From NCBI GenBank assembly GCA_003454415.1, contig DMKG01000032.1, positions 1 through 6,733 of the forward strand: a stretch of 6,733 nt of DNA, in the 5' to 3' direction. The translations under genes and the position numbers were made by a program. Positions 1 to 6,195 of the stretch are shown here, in pieces. This DNA is from Alphaproteobacteria bacterium. GTDB lineage: Bacteria; Pseudomonadota; Alphaproteobacteria; UBA11222. The notes beneath the pieces were generated by a model. It worked only from the letters and a program-made list of their open reading frames with translations. It was not told the origin of the DNA and did no database searches. Within the stretch, counting starts at the first letter, position 1; every line of letters begins with the position of its first letter.

Positions 1-2818
1 GGATCAGTCCATCGGCGGCGGTCAATTGGGCACTGCCTTCCAGTGAGGAAACGATGGCAAAACTGCTGCCGCCGGCCCCTTTCACTTCTCCGGAGAAGTC
101 AAATTTTCCAGTGAGAATTGGCGCGCCTGACAGGGCGGCGCTGGCGGCTTCCATTCGCCCACCCTGGATTTTCCACTCTGCGGAAAATTCGGGGACAGGC
201 GCGCCGGCATTCAGTTTTGCGGCAGCCCGAAAGGTTCCGCCAAACAACCCGCCGGTAAAGCCGTCAATCTTCAGGATTCCGTCACGGATGGAGAGGTTCA
301 TGGCCGGATTTGACAGGTCATATCCGCCGGTGACGAACCGGGCCGCCTGTAAGGAGATATCCGCATCGATGGTCTGCAGATCATCGGACTCGAGAGGAAC
401 GCCGGACCAGGGAAGTGAACCGCGCGCGCGCGCCGGGGGCGTTTCTTCCGTTGGACTGGAAAAATAGTCACCGGCAATCATCTCTCCCGCTGCGAGGTCT
501 GCGGTAAGGATGGGCTTTCCCCCCTCCAGATGCAGAACGCCGCGCCCCTGTACGGGAACGCCGCCAATATCGCCGGACAGCACGTTCAAACTGACTTCCT
601 GCGGCGTGCGAACCAGAACCCCCGCCAGGCTTACGCCAGCAGCGTCCGCCCTGGGTGATGGAGTCAGGGGAAGGCCGAACTGCGCCGCGAACTTTCTCAG
701 GCTAGGATTTCCCAGACTGACCTGCGAGACAAACAGGGTGTCATCCGAAGAAGAGGCTAACATATCGGGCGCAATTCCGCTGAGTTTGCCCGACATGCGC
801 AAAAAAGTTCGTTCGAACGTGGAATCCAGCGTAATGTCGGCCGCCCGATCCGCTAGCAGGAGTTTGGCGTCGATCTCAGCCGCGCCAAGTCTGGCGGCTG
901 GCAGGGGCAGGTTGAACGGCGCCCTTTGCGCCAGAACACTGAGATTCCGGGAGACAAGCCGGAAATTGATTTCTCCTTCCGCCTCAGTAGTGATCTTGCT
1001 GAGGATGCCGCTCAAGCCCACCGCTGATCCGGCTATGTTGGCGATGGAGAAGTGATTGATGACCAGCGCCCCTTTCAGCAGGCTTGCCTCCAACCGCATG
1101 TCTTCAACAGGCGTCCCGAGATAGCCCGCCCTGTCCAGCGAAAGTTTCAGGTTATAGTCACAGCAATCCATCCACGGTTTCAGCATACTGAAATTCATAT
1201 CAAACGCAGATGGAGCCGCCGTCTGGGCATTAGCGTCCAGGTGAAAATAATTATCCGCATTCAATGCATCGATCTGCAGATCGGCGCCAATGGCCAGCCT
1301 GTCCCGGAACGCGAATGCGAGTGCGCCGGTCAGTATGGAGGAATCGATTTCCGCGTTAATTTCCTGAAACTCCGCCTGGAAAGGCGTCACCAGAAAATCA
1401 GCGGATAATGAACCATTGGTAAGACTTCTGTCCGGCAGGGTTTGCAAATCCGCCCCCAGCCATCCGGCCAGTCCCCGTAAATTTGCGGTTTGAAGATTGA
1501 GTTTTCCGGTGAACTGGGGCTGACTTTCCCCTCCCAGGATGACGCCTGAAATATTGGCCGAACTGATTCCAGGTAATTGGGCGCTCAGCTTTTCAACCCT
1601 TATTTCATTTCCAGAAAGAAGCAACCCGAGGGTGGCGTTACGGATATGCCCTCCTTTCCATTGCAGATCGCCGAGGTTGAAGCGCGCCCGGCCCTGCGGG
1701 AGCCGTGATATGTCGGGCAGGGTCAGGTTTGCTCCGGCATCCTCTTGCGCTGGTGCTTTATCGGAAGCCCTGGCCAGGTCTTCGCCAAGCAATGCGTCGA
1801 GATTGAGCGCCGGCGCATCGAGCAGAAAGGAGAAGCCGCCCGCCTCGCCGCGCTCCAGCTTCAGATTGGCGGTGAGCGCCTCATCCGCCAGCCTGAGCCG
1901 GATCTTGTCCAACTTCACGGCGCGGGCGTCAAAAGTGAGGCTGCTTTCCATGCTGTAGGGATGCGCCAGAATACGCGCGATGGGCATGGCTGGCGGGCTA
2001 AAGACGCCAGACAGGCGCGCAAGGGCGCCTGTAAGATGATTCAGATCCTTTCCAACGGCGCGCAGGGTTCCGGCCGTGTTCATCCCGGCCGTTATATTGC
2101 CGGTATAGGCAATCTCCCCCTCCCCATCCAGTGTGGCCTTTATCCTTAAAGGCGTGGGGTTCTGGGCAGGGCTTACGTCCAGCGCCCCCAGGGAAACGTC
2201 AAACAGAAGGGGCACGCCCTGCATCCTCAAAGCGCCATTAGCGGTGACCGGCCCATGCAGAGTGTCCGCCGACAACTGCGCTTCTATCTGTTCGAGGGCG
2301 AAATCCGCACCAGACGCTTCATCGCGATAGCGCATGCGCCCCTCCGCGATACTGATCTGATCAAACCGGATCTTGCCTGCGCCAGCAGTCATATCTCCCG
2401 GCAACAGCCAGTTGCCGCGGCCATTGGCGTCCCGCACGAGGTTCAGGCGGGGGGCGATCAGGCGGAATTGCTTTATCTGGATTTTTCCCGACAGAAGCGG
2501 CAGCACGCCAATGCGCAGATCAAGCTTTTCCAGGTTCAGCAAGGCCGTATCAGCGTCCCCGGCATCCGGCAGGGAGATTTTCTCCAGAGAAAGTTCAGGC
2601 CGCGGCAGCAGGGTGAAATGGATATCCCCGGCGATCAGAACCTGACGCCCCAGGCTTTTGCCCGCCTGACTTTCTATCACGGACTTGAAGCGGTTCCAGT
2701 CAATATAACCAGGCAGGATCAGGGCAGCCGCCGTCAATCCAGTCAGCACTATTGCTAACCCGGTGATAAATTTTCTAAAACCAGAGGCTTGACGTTTGCG
2801 CCTGCGCGGTGACCGCAT
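1..2818 (-). CDS. AsmA-family envelope protein, C-terminus cut off by the window edge
   Basis: Reading the minus strand from the ATG at 2818-2816 gives 939 whole codons with no stop, running off base 1. An in-frame TAG lies four codons upstream, so this is the first ATG; the Shine-Dalgarno signal before it is weak. A basic N-terminus (RSPRRRKR) precedes a membrane segment at about residues 16-36. The AsmA N-terminal hallmark follows: IDWNRFKSVIE, then a GR..L.I.GD..F.LLPRP.L.L pattern (about 39-82). The middle consists of beta-rich repeats. The C-terminal AsmA-like part (about 800-939) starts with LPWSG.PLE and includes DGILKIDGFTGGLFGG and a late G.GGSSFA.VSSLEG block. From family knowledge, such proteins are anchored in the inner membrane, project a long beta-groove into the periplasm, and are linked to lipid transport and outer-membrane homeostasis. 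Perhaps 150-250 residues are missing (inferred from family architecture). The only cysteines seen are adjacent, residues 552-553. The family call is strong; the individual role is unknown. Confidence 0.9.
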   Translation of the reverse strand, partial: MRSPRRRKRQASGFRKFITGLAIVLTGLTAAALILPGYIDWNRFKSVIESQAGKSLGRQVLIAGDIHFTLLPRPELSLEKISLPDAGDADTALLNLEKLDLRIGVLPLLSGKIQIKQFRLIAPRLNLVRDANGRGNWLLPGDMTAGAGKIRFDQISIAEGRMRYRDEASGADFALEQIEAQLSADTLHGPVTANGALRMQGVPLLFDVSLGALDVSPAQNPTPLRIKATLDGEGEIAYTGNITAGMNTAGTLRAVGKDLNHLTGALARLSGVFSPPAMPIARILAHPYSMESSLTFDARAVKLDKIRLRLADEALTANLKLERGEAGGFSFLLDAPALNLDALLGEDLARASDKAPAQEDAGANLTLPDISRLPQGRARFNLGDLQWKGGHIRNATLGLLLSGNEIRVEKLSAQLPGISSANISGVILGGESQPQFTGKLNLQTANLRGLAGWLGADLQTLPDRSLTNGSLSADFLVTPFQAEFQEINAEIDSSILTGALAFAFRDRLAIGADLQIDALNADNYFHLDANAQTAAPSAFDMNFSMLKPWMDCCDYNLKLSLDRAGYLGTPVEDMRLEASLLKGALVINHFSIANIAGSAVGLSGILSKITTEAEGEINFRLVSRNLSVLAQRAPFNLPLPAARLGAAEIDAKLLLADRAADITLDSTFERTFLRMSGKLSGIAPDMLASSSDDTLFVSQVSLGNPSLRKFAAQFGLPLTPSPRADAAGVSLAGVLVRTPQEVSLNVLSGDIGGVPVQGRGVLHLEGGKPILTADLAAGEMIAGDYFSSPTEETPPARARGSLPWSGVPLESDDLQTIDADISLQAARFVTGGYDLSNPAMNLSIRDGILKIDGFTGGLFGGTFRAAAKLNAGAPVPEFSAEWKIQGGRMEAASAALSGAPILTGKFDFSGEVKGAGGSSFAIVSSLEGSAQLTAADGLI

Positions 2819-2881
2819 GGAACGAATCTAACCTATTTTGCATGCCCGGCCTAGTTGTAGCTTAATGTGAAAGACGCCTCC
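2819..2881. promoter_or_regulatory. Divergent intergenic region between the AsmA gene and the DUF4169 gene
   Basis: These 63 bases separate two genes read in opposite directions, so promoters for both should lie here or reach into the coding ends. On the plus strand TTGCAT (2839-2844) resembles a -35 box and TAATGT (2864-2869) a poor -10 box, but the 19-base spacer is long. I find no convincing pair on the minus strand and no clear operator. The regulatory role is inferred from gene orientation only. Confidence 0.35.
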
Positions 2882-3133
2882 ATGACTGAAATCATCAACC
2901 TCAACAAGGTCAGAAAGCGGAAAGCCAAACAGGAAAAGCAGGAAAAGGCCGCGCAGAATCGCGCCGGAAACGGCGTGAACAAGCAGGCCCGTGAAGCGGC
3001 GCGCCGGGAACGCAAGGCGCTGGACCGGAAACTGGAAGGGGCAAAACTTCCATCACCCGAAGCGGATGTGACGGGCCCGTCAGAGCCGCAGGCCGAATTC
3101 CCCACGGACACGTCTACTCCAAAACCCCGCTAG
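2882..3133 (+). CDS. DUF4169 family small basic protein
   Basis: This encodes an 83-residue protein beginning MTEIINLNKVRKRKAKQEK, which matches the typical start of DUF4169 proteins (M-x-EIINL-x-x-x-RK). The first two-thirds are rich in Lys, Arg, Ala and Gln, contain an ANR-like AAQNRAGNG step, and are probably a charged helix or coiled coil. The tail, roughly the last 30 residues, is Pro/Ser/Thr/acidic and likely disordered. A GTG five codons upstream (2867) keeps the frame open, but the family N-terminus argues for the ATG at 2882. No signal peptide or membrane segment is present, so it should be cytoplasmic. The function of DUF4169 is unknown. It ends 30 bases before the CoA-transferase gene on the same strand and is probably co-transcribed with it. 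As I recall, relatives often sit next to fumarase and a ribbon-helix-helix gene; neither is seen here. Confidence 0.8.
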   Translation: MTEIINLNKVRKRKAKQEKQEKAAQNRAGNGVNKQAREAARRERKALDRKLEGAKLPSPEADVTGPSEPQAEFPTDTSTPKPR

Positions 3134-3163
3134 GCGGCCAACCAAAGAAGGAACAGGATCGCA

Positions 3164-4813
3164 ATGCCAGAAGTGGAAAGCGTCAGCGCCCAGTCCGGCC
3201 CCTTGAGCGGCGTTAGAGTGCTGGATTTGACCAGGGTGCTGGCGGGGCCGTATTGCACCATGGTCCTGCTGGATCTGGGAGCGAGCGTGATCAAGGTGGA
3301 AAACCCTTCCGGCGGGGATGATGCACGCGGCTTCGGCCCCTTCATCGGGGAGCGTTCAGCTTATTTCATGTCCCTCAACCGCGGCAAACGCTCCATCGCC
3401 CTGGACCTGAAGCAGGAGGCGGACCGCGCGGTTTTTGAGCGGCTGCTCTCCCATACGGATGTGCTGGTTGAAAACTTCCGCCCCGGCACGATGGAAAAAC
3501 TGGGCTATGGCTGGGAGGCCCTGCATTCCCGTTTCCCGCGCCTGATCTATGCCGCGGCAAGCGGCTTCGGGCATACCGGTCCCTATGCGGATCGTCCAGC
3601 CTATGACATGGTTGTGCAGGGTATGGGCGGCATCATGAGCCTGACCGGATATCCGGGCGGCCCGCCTACGCGCGTAGGCAGTTCCATCGGGGATATTACC
3701 GCCGGGCTGTTCACCGCCATTGGCGCCGCCAGTGCGCTCTATTCCAGAAATACGACCGGGCAGGGGGTCAAGATCGATGTCTCCATGCTGGATTGCCAGC
3801 TTGCGATTCTGGAAAACGCCATAGTGCGTTATTTTACAACCGGGCAAATTCCCGGCCCGCTGGGGGCGCGTCACCCTTCGATCACGCCTTTCGAAGCCTA
3901 TGCGGCCCAGGACGGGCATGTGATTATCGCTGCTGGAAATGACAAGTTATTCCATCTGGCGCTGGAGGTCCTTGACCTGCCGGAACTGGCCGCTGATCCA
4001 CGCTTTATTAGCGGACCGGAGCGTAACAGGAACGCCGATGCGCTGAAGCGGCATTTCGAAGCGGCGCTGGAACGCCATGATGTGGCTTATTGGCTGGATA
4101 AATTGCAGGCGCGGGGCGTCCCGTCGGGGCCGATCAACAATGTGGCGCAAATTCTTGCCGATCCGCAGATCAAATCCCGCAATATGGTGGTGACGGCGCT
4201 GGACAAGGTCGCAGGCGAACTGCATATGGCGGGAAATCCGATCAAGATGTCAGCTTTCAGCGATCCCTCTACCCGCGGCGCGCCTCCGGAACTGGATGGC
4301 GACAGGGAAGAAATAATCCGTGAGCTGAATGATTCAGCTTTGCGCATTTCGCGCCTGAAACACGGCGACCGCGAAACGGCGGCCCGTTTCATGCAGGAAC
4401 GCTATGGCGCGACACAATTTCCGGATGACGGATGTGACAATGACGTCCGCAACATGCCCTGCTTTGTTGGAGAAATTGACAGTGAAATCGCGAGCCTTGC
4501 AGGCTTTGTGATCGAGGGGAAAGAATGCCGTCTGATCGCTCTTGACGCCGCCCGCCCGGGGCGGGGGCATGGCGGCGCGCTACTGCAGGCGGTGATTGCA
4601 CATGCCCGCGCCGAAGGCTGCACCCGCTTGCTGGCCTGGGCGGGTAATCACAATTTGCGCGGCCTTGCCTTCCTCCAGAAACGGGGCTTCGGGATCGCTG
4701 CGCTTTTGCCCGGCAGGCTGACGGCTTGGCGCGCCGCAAATCCGGGCGCCATCGCGCCCGGCGATCCGGCGATTGCGGCGCGTGACCTGCTGGAGTTAAG
4801 CCTGAGCCTTTAA
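3164..4813 (+). CDS. Fusion: CaiB/BaiF (type III) CoA-transferase plus C-terminal GNAT acyltransferase domain
   Basis: This encodes a 549-residue protein; AGGA lies five bases before its ATG. Residues about 13-388 are a family III CoA-transferase: GVRVLDLTRVLAGPY near the start, VENFRPG.MEKLGYG at 102-116, GFGHTGPY at 134-141, and IGD.TAG, whose Asp177 should be the catalytic residue that forms the aspartyl-CoA intermediate. RHPSI.PFEA and GND.LF follow. The family moves CoA between carboxylates in the cytoplasm; the substrate cannot be read from the sequence. The usual C-terminal helix EEIIRELN (382-389) then runs directly into a GNAT fold, about 391-549. This has a first strand ALRISRL, the acyl-CoA pyrophosphate loop GRGHGGALL (466-474), and NHNLRGLAFLQKRGF (495-509). 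It ends in LLPGRLTAWR and a final RDLLELSL, typical of one GNAT subfamily. Normal CoA-transferases are about 380-410 residues, so this is a true-looking domain fusion. The 3' end overlaps the convergent GNAT gene by 18 bases. Confidence 0.92.
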   Translation: MPEVESVSAQSGPLSGVRVLDLTRVLAGPYCTMVLLDLGASVIKVENPSGGDDARGFGPFIGERSAYFMSLNRGKRSIALDLKQEADRAVFERLLSHTDVLVENFRPGTMEKLGYGWEALHSRFPRLIYAAASGFGHTGPYADRPAYDMVVQGMGGIMSLTGYPGGPPTRVGSSIGDITAGLFTAIGAASALYSRNTTGQGVKIDVSMLDCQLAILENAIVRYFTTGQIPGPLGARHPSITPFEAYAAQDGHVIIAAGNDKLFHLALEVLDLPELAADPRFISGPERNRNADALKRHFEAALERHDVAYWLDKLQARGVPSGPINNVAQILADPQIKSRNMVVTALDKVAGELHMAGNPIKMSAFSDPSTRGAPPELDGDREEIIRELNDSALRISRLKHGDRETAARFMQERYGATQFPDDGCDNDVRNMPCFVGEIDSEIASLAGFVIEGKECRLIALDAARPGRGHGGALLQAVIAHARAEGCTRLLAWAGNHNLRGLAFLQKRGFGIAALLPGRLTAWRAANPGAIAPGDPAIAARDLLELSLSL

Positions 4814-5350
4814 CAGAGGGCCGGCGTCGGCCAGGAGGCTTTGCGCATACCCTGCGTCCAGCGCCTTACGGACCAAGCCCGATACGCCGGCAAGCGCGCC
4901 CGGCGTCAGTTCCTTCGCCAGCAGGCGTTTAAGGTCAACCGGGCCGGGCAGGGACAGCCCCTTTGCCATGACGGAGGAAAAGCCAACTCTGGCGTAATAA
5001 GGTTCGTCTCCCACAAGAACCACGATATGGTGACCGTGGGCAGCCGCCATCTCCAGGCTCAGCTGCATCAGCTTGACGGCGATGCCGCGTCCGCGATGCA
5101 CGGGGTCCACCACCAGGGGGCCCAGTAACAGGGCCGGGGTTTGCGCCTCCCCGATCTGGATGGGCCAGAAGCGAATGGAACCGCGCAGAATCCCCTCTTC
5201 CATGGCGACAAGGGAAAGCTCGGGAATGCAATCCACTCCCTCCCGCAAACGGTACGCCGTTTTGGCGAAACGCCCCGGGCCGAAAGCCATGTCCAGCAGA
5301 AATTCGATCGCGCCCTTGTCCTCGGGCCGCTCGCACCGGTAATCGATCAT
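4796..5350 (-). CDS. GNAT family N-acetyltransferase, YhbS-like
   Basis: This encodes a 184-residue single-domain protein starting MIDYRCERPEDKGAIEFLL, a standard GNAT first strand and helix. The central strand LLLGPLVVDPVHRGRGIAVKLM (about 74-95) carries the acetyl-CoA pyrophosphate loop R-G-R-G-I-A. HIVVLVGDEPYYARVGF (about 108-124) supplies the later strand and the Y-Y-x-R-x-GF element typical of the YhbS group (COG3153). These are small cytoplasmic acetyltransferases that use acetyl-CoA; their acceptors are mostly unknown, and none can be assigned here. The ATG at 5350 is supported by GGGAGA six bases upstream. Its stop codon lies inside the last codons of the convergent CoA-transferase/GNAT gene. 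Its motif layout differs from that of the GNAT domain in that neighbour, so the two do not look like a recent duplication. Confidence 0.88.
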   Translation of the reverse strand: MIDYRCERPEDKGAIEFLLDMAFGPGRFAKTAYRLREGVDCIPELSLVAMEEGILRGSIRFWPIQIGEAQTPALLLGPLVVDPVHRGRGIAVKLMQLSLEMAAAHGHHIVVLVGDEPYYARVGFSSVMAKGLSLPGPVDLKRLLAKELTPGALAGVSGLVRKALDAGYAQSLLADAGPLLKAQA

Positions 5351-5356
5351 TGTAAA

Positions 5357-5362
5357 TCTCCC
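5357..5362 (-). promoter_or_regulatory. Ribosome binding site of the YhbS-like GNAT gene
   Basis: On the minus strand GGGAGA sits six bases before the ATG at 5350. It is one of the better Shine-Dalgarno matches in the window and supports the chosen start. Confidence 0.65.
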
Positions 5363-5470
5363 GCGAAAACGTCATGCAAAAGGAAGGGGATAGGCGCTTT
5401 GCAGTCACGCTTTCCGCTAAATCGCCCTGGTTGCGATGATATTGGCGGGAGTGGCTGACGCGCTTAAATC

Positions 5471-5500
5471 CGCGCGCAAGCCTTCCGGGCCTTGTGCGCG
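5471..5500 (-). terminator. Candidate hairpin terminator or mRNA structure downstream of the exported-protein gene
   Basis: The arms 5471-5480 (CGCGCGCAAG) and 5491-5500 (CTTGTGCGCG) pair over ten positions, nine Watson-Crick plus one that is G-U when transcribed from the plus strand (an A/C mismatch on the minus strand), around a ten-base loop. It lies about 120 bases after the stop of the minus-strand exported-protein gene and about 120 bases before the YhbS-like gene, where a terminator would be expected. In the minus-strand direction it is followed by GATTTAAG, not a true U-run, so intrinsic termination would be weak. Confidence 0.35.
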
Positions 5501-5621
5501 GTGAGCGGTCTTCGTCGCAGGAGATGGGAAAAACCGGTCATGTTCACAGAACTCACCCCAATGCCGCCGAAACGGCGTTGAACACTCGGGCAAATAGCAC
5601 GGCGCGCCGCCAGGGTCCAGC

Positions 5622-6089
5622 TTAATCTGACTTCGGAGAAGCAAGTTCCGGGTGGTTGGCCAGTATCTGGGTGCGGACAGTGCGCCAATAGAGGCCGGAG
5701 CGGTTCTGGTCGTAGCGCTCTTTTGGCCGGATCGACCAGTGATAGGAGAAAAGCGCGGGATCATTCTGTTCGGCAACCAGGCGGTCCAAGGTCGAAATAT
5801 TGCATCCATCCAGCGGGACCGGGGCCGAGCCACGCCGCACCACGCCCCCCGGGGCCATGTGCAGACAGATGGTTCCCGATTTGCGCGCCAATTGCCGGTG
5901 TTTCTGATCGAGCGCCCTTAGAGCCTCATCATCGAGGGGAATAGCCCTGACATTATAACCGGGTGGAGTGGCGCCTTTCTGCTTCATGTCTGTCTGTTGC
6001 CCCATTTCCGTTTCCGCCAGAGCAGTGACGCTGATAAGCAGGGCTACGGACAGGCTGGCGAGCAGCACCATGATATGACGGCGTATCAT
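5622..6089 (-). CDS. Exported protein of unknown family
   Basis: I do not recognise this family. With the ATG at 6089 it is 155 residues: a short basic start (MIRRH), a hydrophobic core VLLASLSVALLISVTALA and a likely signal peptidase I site after ALA at residue 25, giving a mature periplasmic or secreted protein of about 130 residues. The mature part is hydrophilic, with a helical-looking LDDEALRALDQKHRQLARK stretch and two cysteines (75 and 96) in TICLHMAPGG and PLDGCNIS that could form a disulfide. The C-terminal half is rich in Trp, Tyr and Arg (YHWSIRPKERYDQ, GLYWRTVR). There is no lipobox. An upstream in-frame ATG at 6107 would add six residues, but AAGGAAG six bases before 6089 favours the shorter form. 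It is transcribed away from the MFS gene. Confidence 0.7.
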   Translation of the reverse strand: MIRRHIMVLLASLSVALLISVTALAETEMGQQTDMKQKGATPPGYNVRAIPLDDEALRALDQKHRQLARKSGTICLHMAPGGVVRRGSAPVPLDGCNISTLDRLVAEQNDPALFSYHWSIRPKERYDQNRSGLYWRTVRTQILANHPELASPKSD

Positions 6090-6095
6090 CCAGAA

Positions 6096-6102
6096 CTTCC
6101 TT
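6096..6102 (-). promoter_or_regulatory. Ribosome binding site deciding the start of the exported protein
   Basis: On the minus strand AAGGAAG ends six bases before the ATG at 6089. The alternative ATG at 6107 has no comparable purine-rich site in front of it, and this Shine-Dalgarno would then lie inside the coding region. The site is the reason for choosing 6089. Confidence 0.6.
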
Positions 6103-6131
6103 CGCATCGGGACTTACTAAAGTATAGATAG

Positions 6132-6149
6132 GCGGCGATTGCGGCGATT
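6132..6149. repeat. Tandem 9-bp direct repeat GCGGCGATT x2
   Basis: GCGGCGATT occurs twice head to tail (6132-6140 and 6141-6149), exactly, next to the candidate -10 sequence in the divergent gap. It could be a binding site for a regulator touching two successive turns, or chance in GC-rich DNA. Only the repeat itself is seen. Confidence 0.6.
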
Positions 6150-6182
6150 TTTAGGGGACTCGCAAAATTTTGACTCCGGACT

Positions 6183-6195
6183 TGGGAACATCCCA
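6183..6195 (+). promoter_or_regulatory. Palindrome overlapping the Shine-Dalgarno of the MFS gene
   Basis: TGGGA-ACA-TCCCA is a perfect five-base inverted repeat with a three-base centre, ending directly before the GTG start at 6196. The left arm contains GGGA, the only plausible Shine-Dalgarno for that GTG. As RNA the hairpin would hide the ribosome site; as DNA it could be a small operator. It could also be chance. Confidence 0.4.

Larger units (their letters stand above)
5351..5621. other. Intergenic stretch with no supported gene
   Basis: These 271 bases lie between two minus-strand genes. Reading frames here are short or are extensions of frames antisense or out of phase to the exported-protein gene, and none has a recognisable domain. 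The notable structure is the hairpin at 5471-5500. A smaller 5-bp stem CGCCG-AAA-CGGCG occurs near 5563-5576 without a following T-run. A promoter for the YhbS-like gene probably lies near 5351-5460, but I cannot point to a convincing -35/-10 pair. Confidence 0.5.
6090..6195. promoter_or_regulatory. Divergent promoter region between the exported-protein and MFS genes
   Basis: These 106 bases separate two genes read outwards. On the minus strand TATACT, within TATCTATACTTTAG (about 6116-6129), is a good -10 candidate for the exported-protein gene, about 30 bases ahead of its start, but no matching -35 is visible. The same spot reads TATAGA on the plus strand and could serve the MFS gene. The region also holds a tandem 9-bp repeat and a start-adjacent palindrome, listed separately. 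Confidence 0.4.

Noticed and set aside
421..433. Run of alternating CG as a regulatory or Z-DNA element
   Set aside because: It lies inside the AsmA coding frame, encodes Ala-Arg-Ala-Arg-Gly, and is expected in GC-rich DNA.
54..2758. A chain of plus-strand open frames across the first 2.7 kb
   Set aside because: They are antisense to one continuous 939-codon minus-strand frame with clear AsmA motifs. They show proline/arginine/serine-rich shadow composition and no domain.
2851..3111. Minus-strand 86-codon frame opposite the DUF4169 gene
   Set aside because: It is serine/arginine/phenylalanine-rich antisense sequence, while the plus strand matches the DUF4169 N-terminus.
3356..4739. Several minus-strand open frames inside the CoA-transferase/GNAT gene
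   Set aside because: The plus-strand frame has catalytic motifs throughout; the antisense frames have none and arise from GC-rich codon structure.
4819..4832. GGCCG-GCGT-CGGCC stem just after the fusion gene stop, as a terminator
   Set aside because: It has only five base pairs and no T-run, and it lies inside the coding sequence of the convergent GNAT gene.
5417..5833. Minus-strand frame of 138 codons overlapping the exported-protein gene in another frame
   Set aside because: It has no signal peptide or domain, and the competing frame has a good ribosome site and signal peptide. It also spans the hairpin gap.
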